The position numbers and the translations under genes were made by a program. Source: Monosporascus cannonballus (lineage: Eukaryota; Ascomycota; Sordariomycetes; Xylariales). From it: a stretch of 64,000 nt of DNA. The DNA lies in contig QJNS01000048.1 in the NCBI GenBank assembly GCA_004154925.1, forward strand, positions 248,001-312,000. The letters are read 5' to 3'. Shown in pieces: positions 38,594 to 51,967 of this stretch. The notes under the pieces are model-generated. The model saw nothing but the letters and a program-made list of their open reading frames with translations. It was not told where the DNA came from and made no database searches. The stretch's first letter is position 1. Each line of letters starts with the position of its first letter.

Positions 38594-38777
38594 CGAGTGG
38601 GCTGCTTAATTCAGAGTATTGTTAAGGAGTATTGTGTGCTATAGAATTTGGTCAGATTTAGAACACTTATGGTTATTTCGCCATTGAATAAAATAAGCGT
38701 ACGATGTTGGCGAAAAAGGATGTTATACGTTAACTCAGCTAGCTCAGGCCTGTGCTGGCTCGTTTCTATTTTTGATG
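38594..38777. other. 3' flank of the PKS gene
   Basis: These 184 bp between the PKS stop and the Tc1/mariner target site probably hold the 3' untranslated region. AT content rises here. No hairpin or second gene is evident. Confidence 0.4.
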
Positions 38778-38779
38778 TA

Positions 38780-38803
38780 CAAATCGGGTCCACTTAGTTT
38801 CCG
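38780..38803 (+). repeat. Tc1/mariner left terminal inverted repeat
   Basis: The sequence (c)AAATCGGGTCCACTTAGTTT followed by CCG is identical, after the first base, to the reverse complement of 40,068-40,090. TA precedes it. Confidence 0.9.
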
Positions 38804-38832
38804 GACGAATTTCCCCCCCACTTAGCCCCTAA

Positions 38833-39969
38833 ATGCCACATTTCCCATCACCACCACCCATTTTGTATGGACCATTTGGGCCACATAACATAGCCGTATT
38901 TATTCTAATAGTTAACGAACCCAAAACCAAAAGGCGCGAATTATCTGAAATTAAACGTGCAGCCATTTGGGCCTTATATCGCGTCCGGCATACGTATTCG
39001 GAAATTGTACGCCTCGAAAACGTCCCAAAATTAACGATTCATAATACTATCTGCCGTTATAAAGAATATAAAGCCGCCGGACGTCCTGTTACCTTCGAAT
39101 CAAGACTTAAGCCTGGCCAGCCCCTTAAAGTAACGGACCGGGTAGTTCGAAAGTTCGTACGGGCTGCCGTTAAAAAACAACGCGCTTTTTTCGAAGCCCT
39201 AAGAACGCTAAGCAAATCCGGAATCCAGTTATGTAAAAATACGGTCCGTTACGCTTTCAAATTAGCTGGCAAAACCCGGCGCAAAGCCCGACGTAAACCC
39301 TAGGTCTTATAGAAAAATAGGAAAAAATGCCGTACGTTTTATGTTACCTATAAGAACGTTACTTGGATATTATGGTATTAGTTAGACGAAATTACTTTTA
39401 AGGTCGGATACGACAGCCGTACGGTATACGTTATTTGTAACAAAAGCGAAAAATATCTTGATAAATATTTAAAGTTTTTATTTAAAAGCGAACGGATTAC
39501 TGTTAACGCATAAGGATGTTTTATAGGCCTTAAAAAAAACCCTTAATTATTTTCGATTTAAATTTCCGAATGGATAAATATTCGTATTTCGACAAAGTTC
39601 TTATATCCTATTATATTCCATTTTAGCAACGGATAAAAATTAAATACGGCCCGAAAGTTGTATTTCAAAAAAATAACGTTTGATATTACTATAAAAAACT
39701 TGTTATCATAACCAAGAAGGCCTAGGGGGTTATTTGTACCGTATAGCCGCCCCAAAGCCCTAATTTTTCTTTAATAAAAAATATATGGCATATTTTAAAG
39801 CTACGATTAAGTAAGTAAAAGCATAGGTTTCGGTCTGCTACGGAAATAAAATATGCTATCGAGGCAGAATAGCGGAATTTAAAGCCCTATCTCTTTTACA
39901 AGTTAGCCATAATTATGCCGAAACGGTTGCGTTTACTTAAGCAAAACAAATATGGCCCTATCAAGTATT
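38833..39969 (+). pseudogene. Tc1/mariner transposase pseudogene
   Basis: The first 156 codons (to 39,300) are open and encode a basic N-terminal helix-turn-helix region (SEIKRAAIWALYRV, then TIHNTICRYKEY), the DNA-binding half of Tc1-family transposases. A TAG at 39,301 ends it. The same frame continues with further stops and reads LDEITFKVGYDS at about 39,388, like the first catalytic Asp region of the DDE domain. In another frame, SPNFSLIKNIWHILK at about 39,755-39,800 matches the SPD...N..IE..W region near the third catalytic residue, with Asp replaced by Asn. Stops and a frameshift make it non-functional. The pattern fits RIP plus a small indel. Confidence 0.8.
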
Positions 39970-40067
39970 AAATTCTGTATATAAAACAGTAAACAGATTC
40001 TTCATAGCTGTTGTAATTGTTAAGATATTGATTTTTGAGCATTTAATATATGCTTTAAAGGGGTGTT

Positions 40068-40091
40068 CGGAAACTAAGTGGACCCGATTTA
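40068..40091 (-). repeat. Tc1/mariner right terminal inverted repeat
   Basis: CGGAAACTAAGTGGACCCGATTT plus one base, the inverted copy of the left end. TA follows at 40,092-40,093. Confidence 0.9.
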
Positions 40092-40093
40092 TA

Positions 40094-41457
40094 CTTTTAT
40101 ATATTACGCCAAGACATTAAAATGAACTAATGAAATAAGGTATCCCTGTAACGAATGAACGTGGCCTAAGTTAAAATTACGCAAAAACGTTTTTGTTTAA
40201 TACCTTTTTTTATAAAATAACCAAATTTTTTCGTTTATATCATTAATTTATATCGAATAACTTTAACGTTTTGCATATATACTAAATATAGATTCATACG
40301 CGTATAAGAATTCTTTCCAATATTTTGGATAATAATTAAGGCTAATATAATTAAGTTAAAATTCGGCAAAATTACCAGCCGTAACGCTTTCATAATTACG
40401 ATAATGCAAATACCGCGTATATTATTTTGTAATAGGCCGTCTTAAGGTAACTGACTATAGAAAAACCCGTCCAGCTATACTTTTGCCTATACGGATTATT
40501 ATTCTTAAATCGTAACTATAAAAATGTTAAAGATAACCAAATCCGGAATAATTTTAAGCTTATAACGTAATTAATTTTATCCCGATAAGTTTAATACTTT
40601 ATATACACATTACATATAAATTACTACACATATGGCATTTTCTTCGAATTTTTGCAATGAAAGTTAAGATTAATGCCGTTAAATTTAAATTTAAGAAATA
40701 GACGACCATAACGCCCTTATAACTGGGATAATACAATTACCGGTCGTATTATTATATACCGGGTTTCCCTAATACCTTTTGTATTAAAAAACTCTTCTAA
40801 TAATGTTTTTAATTATACGAGTTATTATTTTATATTACGGCCATAAGAAAATCAAGCTTAATCAAATCCGAAACGTTCTTATACTTATATTATCATGACA
40901 AGAACTCGTACGGTTAAAAGCTTAATTAAATAGTTTTTATGTTAAATTACCTTTAAAAACTTATAATTAAATTTCATATATAATAATTATATTATCGTAA
41001 TTATAAAGGCGCTTCGAATTAAAAAGAATATTAATTAAAAATCTTCACTCTTTTTATATATATATTTTAACCATATTAATCCCGGATTAAAAATTTCATA
41101 TACAGGTAAAAACCTATTTTAAAACTTGATATAAATATAATTTTCCTGGCTTTTTTAATCATTTTTTATTATTATCTTATTTGCGAATCATAAAAAATAT
41201 TTAAAAAGTTTTATAGAGAAAGGTATTAATTAAAGCCAAAAAATTATAACTTGCTCTTAGGCCTTATTTTAGAAATTTTATTAGTTTTGTAAATCTTTTA
41301 TAAATTAGGTTAACATAATACTAAAAGCTACATAGCCACAGCTGCGTCGCAGGCGTAGCCATAATCTCTAAAATAAGGCCTGATTTTAATAAGGCAATAA
41401 TTCTTTTTATTTTTTAAAATTTGAACATAACAAATTTGTTATCGAAAAAAATATTTA
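40094..41457. other. AT-rich degenerate DNA between the Tc1 element and the LTR nest
   Basis: The sequence is stop-saturated AT-rich DNA without a recognisable gene. It contains one small foldback at 41,259-41,381. Confidence 0.45.
41259..41381. repeat. Small foldback/MITE-like repeat
   Basis: AGGCCTTATTTTAGA at 41,259-41,273 has its exact reverse complement at 41,367-41,381. The 123-bp unit contains a GC-richer core (41,330-41,360, CTGCGTCGCAG and GGCGTAGCC) unlike the surrounding AT-rich DNA. I see no unambiguous target duplication, so transposon status is tentative. Confidence 0.45.
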
Positions 41458-41462
41458 AAGTT

Positions 41463-41668
41463 TGTAAGATAATGGATAACTATAAGCTGGGTAAGGTGAT
41501 CTCCGACCAGTCATAAAGCAGATTCCAAAAAATAAATATATTAAGTTATTTTTATCTAGCATATCTCACTAACTGCCAGATGGTAGATTTATACTAATAA
41601 ATAGGTCGGTGGCTGATCGGTAGCTAGTCGGTTATTAGTCTTATCCTTATAAAGGTTATATTTTTATA
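41463..41668 (-). repeat. LTR of outer Ty3 element, left copy (206 bp)
   Basis: It runs from TGTAAGATAATGG to TTTTTATA and aligns end to end with 59,683-59,888, differing by C>T/G>A changes. For the minus-strand element this is the 3' LTR. Confidence 0.85.
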
Positions 41669-44600
41669 ATTATTTCTTTTTTTAAATTATTAATTTGATA
41701 TAACGTATTTCGCAAATTTAATTACGTATATTTGCCGATAATATATTGTTATATTATATTATAAATAATTACCGTAATAATTAATACGTATTATATTACG
41801 TAATTAATTATATTCCGCCCAATCTTTTATTATAAGTTGTTTTTAACCCCACTTTATTTACTTTTTTTTTTACGTTTATATTTTTATTCCTTTTATATAC
41901 GCGTTCTATTCGATTTCTCGTTTTTCTTTATTTTTATTTCGCCTTTTCCGTTTATTTTGCATATTATTTCCGTTTATTATATTTTTTTTCGTAAGCAATT
42001 CCAAAAAATAATATTTTAATATTAAAAAGGATTAGGATTTTTTTTAACGTTATGCCTTTAACGCCGATGATAAAATAAATATTATTAGTAGTACGGGCGG
42101 TAATAAACTATATTATATTTACGTAATATAGCATTATTTCGATTACCGTACAGGTTTTGTTTAAATTTTAAATACCTTAAAATACGTCGTAACTAATTAT
42201 TAGTATAACATTTTTACGTAATAAATAATTATTCCTAATATTATTAATATCGTTATTTAATTTCCGTTTAAATTCCGATTATCCTTAAAGATATTATTGA
42301 AATAATTTTTCAATTCGGTACCAATAATTAGGAATTAATGAACGAATTCGAAAAAGTTCGTATTACGGGTACCTAATACGAACATTCCGACGTAATTACG
42401 ATCGGTTATCGACTTGATATTTTTTGCGAAATCGAATTTCCTTTTAACGCGATTATTATTAAGGAATATTATTTTTTAATACAATTAATATCGATTTCCA
42501 ATTATCCGTTATAATTGCAAAAATCCAATTTTAACGTCGTTTTATAAATTTATAAATTTAAGCTTTTTTTACAAATATTACGGTTTTTTTCTTATTATTC
42601 CGCAATTAATTTCCGATTAGGCGTAATTTTAAAATACCTTTATAAATAAAGTAATTTTCAAAAGCCATTTATTGTTACGTTTCCCGTTTACAATTATTTT
42701 TTGCCCGTTTTCCAATATTTTAACAAAATTGTAATATTTATTAATAGCTATAATTAAAAAACGACTTTATCCAGTAAGACTTATACCAAATCCAAATATA
42801 TTAAGCGTTTTAAAAACCGCGATTTATTTCCGACTAATAACAAATTTTATTCCGATTATTTAAGGCTTACCTTTCGTAAAAAATAAAGCGTTTTAAATTC
42901 CTTTCAAATTTTATACCTTATAAATTTAATAAACGTACCTATTTTTTACTGTTATATATTTTCCGATTATTTTCCAATATTCCTATGTTAACGTTTTTTA
43001 ATATACGTTTTAAAAATTAATTAACGTAAAGCTTAATAATTAAATATAAAATTTTGTTTTTGAAATAAAGGTGTAACTTTTTCTGCGTTATTTATAGATT
43101 TTTAATTAATATACGATAAAATGATTATTTATTAAAAATTTAAAAATAATTATGTAATTAATTAATATTTTAATATGAATATTTTAATTATATTTGGAAT
43201 TATTTTTTATAATTTTTATAATTATCAAGCAATTAATTTCCGATTAAGGTATTATTATCTTATAGTTTTTAGGTCGTTTTATTTTTTATATACGTGTTTA
43301 ACTTTTTTTTCGTAACGTTATAATATTTTAAATACGTATTTAAAGTGTTTTCGGGGTTCTTAGGTATTATATTCGATAGGCCAATTTTCTTATTTAATTA
43401 GATATTTATATTACCCCCAGTTATCTCGGTAACGGACGATATCTTTTGTTACTTATCTTTCTTATTCTTTTATTAAATCCGGTAACGTTATTTAAATATC
43501 GCCCGGTTCCTAATTATATCGTAATTCTAACAACAATATTAAAAATATATTATATATCCGTTAATATTTAGTAAAAACGATTATTTTATACGCCTAAAAA
43601 CTTATTTATTCCTTAATTATAACCCGAATATAAATAAATACAAACTCTTTATTTTTAAATTTAAAACTTTTAATCGATAAATTTACTTATTACTTTAATT
43701 AAAATTTTATAAACGTATAACAGTAATTATAATACTTTTTTTAAGCTGCCGTTATCTTTTCCTAATTTTTATATATTATTCGACAAATAACCTCCATTTG
43801 TTTCAGTGATTTTTTAATTTTTTATATTTATCCTTTAAACCTTTATAAAAAATATTTTATCATCTTTAAATAATACCTATATAAGGCTTTAAACCGAAAA
43901 TGGCCGGTAAACGCGTTTCGTATATTATTATATACGAATTTTGTATTTCGTAATAATTTTATTTAATTATTTTAATACTTATTAACGCAATTACGGAAAT
44001 AAGATTTTAAAACTTAATAAATATATTCCGTTTATTTATCGGTTTGCAAATAATAAACGGTTAATATTTATTATTTTATTTTTTGCTTTTTATAAAATTC
44101 CGCCCAAAATTAATTCGTTAACAATTTGTTTTTATCGTTAATAATTCCGGCTGGCTTATCGAATCTGTATTTAATTTCGTTATAAAATAATCGGGCTAAT
44201 TCGGTTACGGTTAAAATTTTAACCATAAAAATAAATAATCTTGATTTCGTAAAACGGTTAACGATTACCAGGATTACGTCGTACTTTAATCTGTTTAAAC
44301 CAAGGCTTTTAGGAAATCCTGTAATAAAATTTAACGAAATTGTTTAAAAAGATTATTTATATAATGATAAAAGTTAAAATTATCTATATAGTTTATGGTA
44401 TAATTTTATTATTCCCTAATAATTTAAATAATATTTAAAATATTTTTAAATATCGTTTCATACATTTTCTTAATATAATTTTTTATTTATTAATTTTAAT
44501 GTATGGATATATCTTATATATTTTATCTTTAAATCATTATGGCATTAATTAATTAATTATTTCCGTAAAAAGTTTTATAACAGGATTACGAATTTATTCC

Positions 44601-45897
44601 CATAATATAAAACTTTAGTTAAATCCAGAAAATATCTTTTTTTATTCCGGCGTAACGTCTAATTATCCGTATACATTTTATAATATTTAAATTTTTATTT
44701 TGCAGTTTTCGAACTTAATACTAAAATTATTAAGAAAATTTTAATTACAATATTATTTTATTTTTAAATAGCGTTTTTTCTAAAAAACGTAAAACGTATT
44801 AGGAATAAATAATACTTTTAATGTTAATTTTGTCCTTTGTAAAGTTTTCGGACTCCGATTATAATATAGTTATAATTTGCGGTTATCGTTATTTAATTAT
44901 TAATCGTATTATTATTATAATTCGCCTTTATATTAGTATTCGTAAATAATAAATTTGGCAAATATATAATTTTTTATTTCTTTTTTCGAAAACCTTTTAT
45001 AATTATATAATAAAGATTTTCCGCTTTTTTTATTCAGATAATAATTATTAAAACTTCCGCCACCTGAAGTGTATCTAGGAGTTTTGTAATAAATGAATTT
45101 TATATTGCTTTTATAAAGCCTTTTACTCTTTTATAATATTTTAAATTGCGCTATATATTTATAATTATTTTCCGCACGCTTTTTGCCATATTAGTCGTAA
45201 ATTTAAGTTTTGTTTAAATAATATAAGGATTACGTTTTTATATACGATTTCTTTTAATATATAATCCGGGTATTTAAATACTTTATTTACCGGGTTAACC
45301 TCCCCTTAAGGTTATATGCCGGTATCTTTATTATATTTTTTACCATTATATAGTCGACAAATATTAGGAAATTTTTTTCCGTACCCTAAAAGTATTACTG
45401 TTAATATTTTAAACTTTTTATAATTACTAATAATTTTTTTAATCTGATATTTTACCGTTTTTTAGTTAGATTTAAATTTTGTAATTAATTTATAACTAAG
45501 CGTTAATACTTACCGTAGTTTTATAAAAATATCCTTAATATAATTTTTATTAAGATATTTATTTTAACTCTAATCTTTTCGATATTATCCTAATATCGAA
45601 AAATAATCGCCGACTAAAAAATATCTTTTATATTTCGGAACGCCTTTTTAGCTTTTTCGAGTTACCGGAATTTTGTTACTTTTCTTTTACCTTACGCCCC
45701 TTTTAAAAACTTAATAATAAATTCCGTAATGCGCAAATAATAAACGATAAATTTCCGATAAAACTTCGCGAATCTTAAAAATATTTAAATATTATAAATT
45801 AACTTTAATTTTAACCATATATCGATAACATTAATCCGTCGGCGGTTTATCTTTAAATCGTTAATATTAATTACAAATTTTAAGAACTTTATTTCTT

Positions 45898-46083
45898 TTA
45901 AAGAAAATTCGTATTTAAACGTTTTAGCAAATAATTAATATTGTAACAATTATTCATAAACATACTAAAAATATTTTCCATAATTTTTTTATTATCCGAA
46001 TAAATAATTATATTATTTAAATATATTACGTATATATAATTAAATACTTTAATTAACACTTTATATATATAAACCTGGGACAT
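45898..46083 (-). pseudogene. Reverse-transcriptase fragment of outer Ty3 element
   Basis: Sixty-one open codons contain YIYVIYLNNIIIYSDNKK, the palm-domain catalytic box with both Asp now Asn, followed by the usual helix toward a Leu/Lys-rich segment. GAT/GAC>AAT/AAC is a G>A change, as RIP gives. The frame ends at a stop and the upstream domain is separated by the insertion at 46,371. Confidence 0.8.
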
Positions 46084-46370
46084 AATTAAGGTATGAATAA
46101 AATTAAATAAAATAACCTTATATTTAAATTATCTATATTATATTCGGATAACGGTTTTCCATTAATTACCTTTTTTAATTTTAATACGGTAATAAATATT
46201 TTTAAAATTAATTTTGAAAAATAACTTAATTAATCTTAAGCAATTTATTATTTCTAAAATTAAAGATAAAAAATATTAATTTTTTATCGTTATCCGATTT
46301 AGCTCCTTATAATTAACGTATAATTAAAAGCTGTCGTTTTTCTTAAACATAAATAATATTGATATTTTTA

Positions 46371-46560
46371 TGTTACAGGCTAAAGCCTATAGGGCAGCTC
46401 GGGCTTACGGAGCGAACTCCTTAGCCCGAGCTTACCCATATGTATATAGGGAACAGCCACCTTGCTAATGGCTAGCTGTTTTTCCCTTTTTCTCTTTACC
46501 TTGAATATAAACCTTTATTAGGCCGTACTTCCGTTTAACTTACGTATTATGCCCGTTATA
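46371..46560 (+). repeat. 5' LTR, nested Ty3 element (190 bp)
   Basis: It begins TGTTACAGGCTAAAGCC and ends GCCCGTTATA. It contains a GC-rich palindromic block (GCTCGGGCTTACGGAGCGA...CCCGAGC) and an inverted pair around GCCACCTTGCTAATGGCTAGC. Confidence 0.88.
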
Positions 46561-49500
46561 TATATTTAAAGTTATAACTTATTATAATATCCAGGAAATT
46601 AAATTAAAACGAAACGTTTCCCAAAAATAACCTGGTTATAAATAATAAGCCAAAGAAAATCTTATAGCGAAATAACTGCAAAATAATATAACCGACAAAA
46701 TCATAAGCGAGCTTACGGTATTAACCTTATCCGGAACTATTAAGGAAAATTTATAGCACTAATTATTGGTAAATATGTTTTAAAAATTTAATATATAATA
46801 AAAAGAATTTGCAAAATTAATTCTTAGCCGTAACGAAATAATAAATAATTTGTTTAATTAAATAACGGAAATAAAAAAAAATTTTTTACGAAAATAAAAA
46901 AAAGCCTTTTATAAAATAAAACCCGTTTTGCTAAAAACTTACGGTAAACTTACCGCTTAATAGTACGTTTGTAGGAACGAATTATAAGCTTATAAAATAA
47001 TTTTTATAAAACGGGAAACAAAAAATATTCCGTTCGTTTTTCGTTATATTCCGTACGAAAATAAAAAAAAACCGGTTTATTTCCGGCTTTTTTATAATAA
47101 TTTATTTAGATATTATAATATTTATATGTTTCGAAAAATAATCATAATTTAATTATTAATTCGAAATAAAAAAATTACGAAAGGATTTCGACGTCCATAA
47201 TTTCCTGTTTTATATAAAAAATAATTCGAAAATAAATAATTGGTATAATCCGTTAAAAAGTAATTATAATACATAAGGTAAAGTAATCATTAACGGTTTT
47301 AGGATTATTTATTAAATTTTAAATTTAAATTGGCCGAATATAAAAGTTTAACGTAACCCTTAATAATTAAGTTAATATTCTTAAATACCGGTATTAATAT
47401 ATAATTTTGTAATACGTTAATTACGAAATATATGCTTTATAACGATTATAACCGTTAAATGCGTAAAGTAAAAAATAATTAATTATTTAAAACTTTTACC
47501 CGATTATTATATAGGTAAAAAAATAACGACTTAATATTTCGGTAAAAAAGGTAAAATAATTAATTAATAATAATACGTTAATTAAATTAATAAATCGGCT
47601 TAAATAATAAACGTTTAAGGAAATATATTTATAACGGATATCGCGAAATTAATTACGTTAATTTTTAAATTTATAAATTAATAATAAGGTAATCGAAAAA
47701 AGCGATCCGGAAATGATTCGAAATAAGGTTTGGATAACCGGCCTTATGCTAAATGGTTTTCCGATAACGAAATAAAAATTCGGAAACGGAAAAAATAATG
47801 TTTCCGTTATACCGTTACGAATTATTCGAATTAAAAATACTTTAAATATAAATCCGCAAAACAGCTTCGTCCGGCTAAAACGGAAATTATAATAGCAAAC
47901 TTAAGGGATGCCATTAATAGAAATAACAAGTCGGATAACGAAAATTTAAAAAAATAATTTTTGTTAAAAATCGTTAATAAAAAAGGGACGTAATAAAACA
48001 ATTACAAAGAATTGACAATAAATTAAATAATATTATTTTTATATTAAATATTTTAATTAATAACATTATATATATATGTCCTAATTAAAAATAAATATTT
48101 GTATTATTTCGCATTTAATTAATAATTAATTTGCCGTTTAAAGTTATAACGTATATTTATTATATTCTGTCAGTTAAAATTTACAAAAAATAATAAGTTT
48201 ATAATAATTATAATTTAAAAATTTATTTATGTTAATATAAATTTAAACGGTTATTTAAAACGAATCTGAAGGTATATAATTAAAAACTTATTTTATTCCT
48301 TTATTTTTGAAAAGCTTTAATTAAAATAAAATAATATCGTATACGAAACGAAATAATGGTTTATTTATTTTGCGGATAATATTACCGTACCCATATTATG
48401 CGAAAAAAATGATTTAATAGGAAATTTAAAAACCGCTTAAAAGGGCGGTTATAAAAATATAAAAAAGCCCGCTTAATAACGGTTGTAACTTTCGCGGCAA
48501 TAATACGGTAGAACCGCTATAAAAAATAAAATATAATTATTCGTAATCTTTATAAACGATATTAATAAGACCTTAAAAATAAAGCCGTAATTAATTTTTA
48601 AAAATATAACGGAACGTTTTTGTGAGGAAATATAAAAATTTCGATTTTTTTTATAAATAACGAAAGTTTATTATTATTATTTTATCGTAATAATAACGAT
48701 ATAACGATAAACTTAAAAATAAATAGTTTGGGTTAAGAAAAAAAATTTTATAAGGATTTTTATAAAAAATATTAAAAAAAATTATTAATTTTACGTAAAA
48801 TATTTATAAATTATTTAATAAAAATTGGATTCGGGTTAATAATTTTTTTGTAAATGCCCCGGTATTATTTATACGGAAACTTAATAAAGGTTTACGGTTT
48901 TACGTAAATTATAAAAAATTAAATAAGATTACAAAGCGAAACTATTACTTTTTTCCTCTAATAAAGGAAATATTACGAATTTTATTATAGGCTTAATAAT
49001 TTATAAAGTTTAACGTTCGAACGGCCTTTTACCGATTACGTGTCTGCTAAGGAAATAAATGAAAAATTACGTTTTATATACGTTTCGGCTTTTTCGAATA
49101 ATTAATATATTTATTCGGCTTTAACGATATACCGCCTATTTTTAATATTATATTAATATTACGTTAAAGCATTATTTTAATAATTTTTGCTTTATGTATG
49201 TAAATAATATATTAATTTATTTATCAGGTTTTTTAACCGATTATATAATTAAGGTTAAATTGGTATTTTGCCGTTTGGCGGAAATAAGATTAAAGTTAAA
49301 TCCGGATAAATGCGAATTCATAATTTAAAAAACGAAATACCTAAGGTTTATTATCAAAATAAAAATAAATTTAAAAATTAAATTTAAAAAAATAACCGTT
49401 ATTCGGGAATAAAAGGTCTTTATTAATATAAAAGGGGTTAAATGTTTTATTAGATTTATTAATTTTTACCGGATTTTTAAAAAACACTTTAAAGGAATAA

Positions 49501-51777
49501 CTGTTCTTTTTTTACAATTAATTAAAAAAGGACCTTTTTTCGTTAAAAAGAACGAAAAATAATAAGTTTTTAACCGATTTAAAAAACTTTTTATTATAGC
49601 GCTTATTTTTACGAATTAAAATCCCGGAAAAAAAACGGTAAAAAAGGTAAATTATACCGGTTATGCAGCTGGAAAATATTATTCTTAATTTGATTTATTA
49701 AGGCATTTATAATTAGTTACGTATTTTTTAAGGAAGTTATCGCCAGTTAAATATAATTACTAAATATACGACAAAAATTATTAATTATTGTTAAAACGTT
49801 GGTAAAATAAAATAAGGAATTTTAAAAATTAATTAATTTTTTTATAATTTTAATACATTATACGAACTTTTAATATTTTATAAATACCCATAAATTTATT
49901 AAAAGGTAAATTTAATAAACCAGTTTTTTATTTACCTTTAGTTTCGTATTTAAATATTGCCTTAATAAATTAATAAGCCGATCCGATAATATATTTTATA
50001 AATTATATAATGTATTTTGCGGCGAAAAAATTAGGTTTAAATAATAGGTAATCCAGTTAATTAAAAAAGAAGAATTATTTACTAAATTAATGCGGATTTA
50101 TAAGGTTTTGGTAACCGTAATTTATTCAAAATAAGGTAATAATAAATAAACAATTATATTTTTATATAAGGAAATATTTTTCGAAAATAACATTTAAAAA
50201 ATATAAAATTTAAGGGTTATTAAAAATAAAACCTTAAATATGGCATATATTACCGTAGCCTAAAAGTTACGTAATTTTTTCTTGATTATAAGTAAAATAA
50301 AACCTTTTATAACAGAATATTTTTTTGAGTTTAAAAGTTTTTTATAATTTAAAAAATGTACTTAGGTTTTTATTTAAAAATTATTTTGAACATTATTAAT
50401 TTATTGGATATACGATTTTAATATTACCGGTTATTTAAGAAAAAACGTTATATTAACAATATTAATTTATAATTATTATTAGCCGGAATAGATTTAGGAT
50501 ATACGCCGTTTTTGACGTAATTATAATGAATATAATAGATCGTACGTATGGAAAATAATAAAAATAAGGCTTATACGGCTTTTATTTATTCCAAATTAAT
50601 TTTATTCAGATTTTTCGTTACATTTTATGGTTAATTTACCGGCAAAACAAAAAAAAAACATATTTTTTTAAAATATTTTACGATTACTTAATAAAAACGA
50701 TTATTTTAAAATTAATTTTTAATATAACTACAAAAATATACGTTTAACGATTTATTATTTATTATTAAAGATATTACGGCTATATTAAAAGATTAATATC
50801 CGATGAAAAATATAATTAAACGAATAAATCTTGGACGTATTTATATAACTTAATAAATATATAATAACAGTTTAATATATTTTTTTATTTTTAAATAAAT
50901 AAAATTACGGAAAGAATTAATGAAAAAGTTTTTACGTATTTTTATTAATTTATAAATTACGTATAATATAATTAAATTAACTTTTTACCGGTAATACAAT
51001 TAGCTATTAACAGTAAAAACCTTTTATTAAATATAAACCTTGTTTTTTAATTTATAGGTATAATATAAATTTTATTAATAAAATACCGGTAATTCCTTAA
51101 TTAATCTCCGAAACGGAAAAAATTATTAATTTTATTAAAAAGTTATAGAAAAGTACGGAATTTATATAAATTAATATAATATCGGTTTAGCCTTTAATAA
51201 AATAATTAATTAATGTTTTTAAATAATAAATATTATGTTTTAAAATACAAAATTCAATATAATTAAATTTAAAAAATATAATTATTATATAATTATTTAA
51301 AAAATAATTTTAAATATATATTAAATATAAGATTACGTAATTACGTTATATAATACGGTAAAATTAAACGAATTATTAAAAATATATTTAAGATTTGCCA
51401 TAAATTTCCTAAAATTAATAAAAAAAATTATTATTTAGCTAAATTTTAAATAATAATTAACCGTTATTAATATTATTAAAAAAAAGGAAATAAATATATA
51501 ATAAAACGTATATTAAAAACCGAAAATAAGTATATAAGTTGCGGTCGCTAAAAAAAGTTATTTATAAAATAGGCAAGTTATACCGAACCGATATAAAAAT
51601 TACGTAATAATTTCGAAAATATAATTACCTTTAATAATTTCGAAAAGTTATTTAAAAATGGGAACGGGGTTGGCGAAAACGTAAAGGTACGAATAGGGAT
51701 AAAAAGAAAAGGTATAAGCAAAGCCGCCGCCGCCTCGCCGCAGCCTCGTTATTTCCTAAGGGCGAGGAAAGGGGTAA

Positions 51778-51967
51778 TATTATAGGCTAAAGCCTATAGG
51801 GCAGCTCGGGCTTACGGAGCGAGCTTCTTAGCCCGAGCTTACCCATATGTATATAAGAAGCAGCCACCTTGCTGGTGGCTAGCTGTTTCTTCCTTTCCCT
51901 TCTCACCTTGAATATAAACCTTTATTAGGCCGTGCCTCCGTTCAACCTACGCATTATGCCCGTCACA
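51778..51967 (+). repeat. 3' LTR, nested Ty3 element (190 bp)
   Basis: It begins TATTATAGGCTAAAGCC (TG decayed to TA) and ends GCCCGTCACA. It is equal in length to the 5' LTR and retains more C, so it is less mutated. Confidence 0.88.

Larger units (their letters stand above)
38780..40091 (+). mobile_element. Tc1/mariner transposon, complete ends, dead transposase
   Basis: A 1,312-bp element with terminal inverted repeats of at least 23 bp: the left end reads AAATCGGGTCCACTTAGTTT from 38,781, and its exact reverse complement ends at 40,090. A TA dinucleotide flanks each end (38,778-38,779 and 40,092-40,093), the duplication made by the Tc1/mariner superfamily. The transposase frame is interrupted. 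It lies 186 bp past the PKS stop and marks the right border of the gene island. Confidence 0.9.
46371..51967 (+). mobile_element. Ty3/gypsy retrotransposon nested in the outer element
   Basis: Two 190-bp LTRs (46,371-46,560; 51,778-51,967) and the target duplication TTTTA (46,366-46,370; 51,968-51,972) bound a 5.6-kb plus-strand element. Reverse transcriptase is readable: at about 48,911-48,990 KLNKITKRNYYFFPLIKEIL, and at 49,197-49,235 YVNNILIYLS, with the Asp pair lost, followed by RLAEIRLKLNPDKCEF at about 49,275-49,320. It is inactivated by stops. It interrupts the outer element just upstream (minus sense) of that element's reverse-transcriptase box. Confidence 0.88.

Noticed and set aside
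41837..42019. 60-aa Phe-rich open frame
   Set aside because: It lies inside the outer Ty3 element antisense to its coding direction, and composition is an artefact of poly-T runs.
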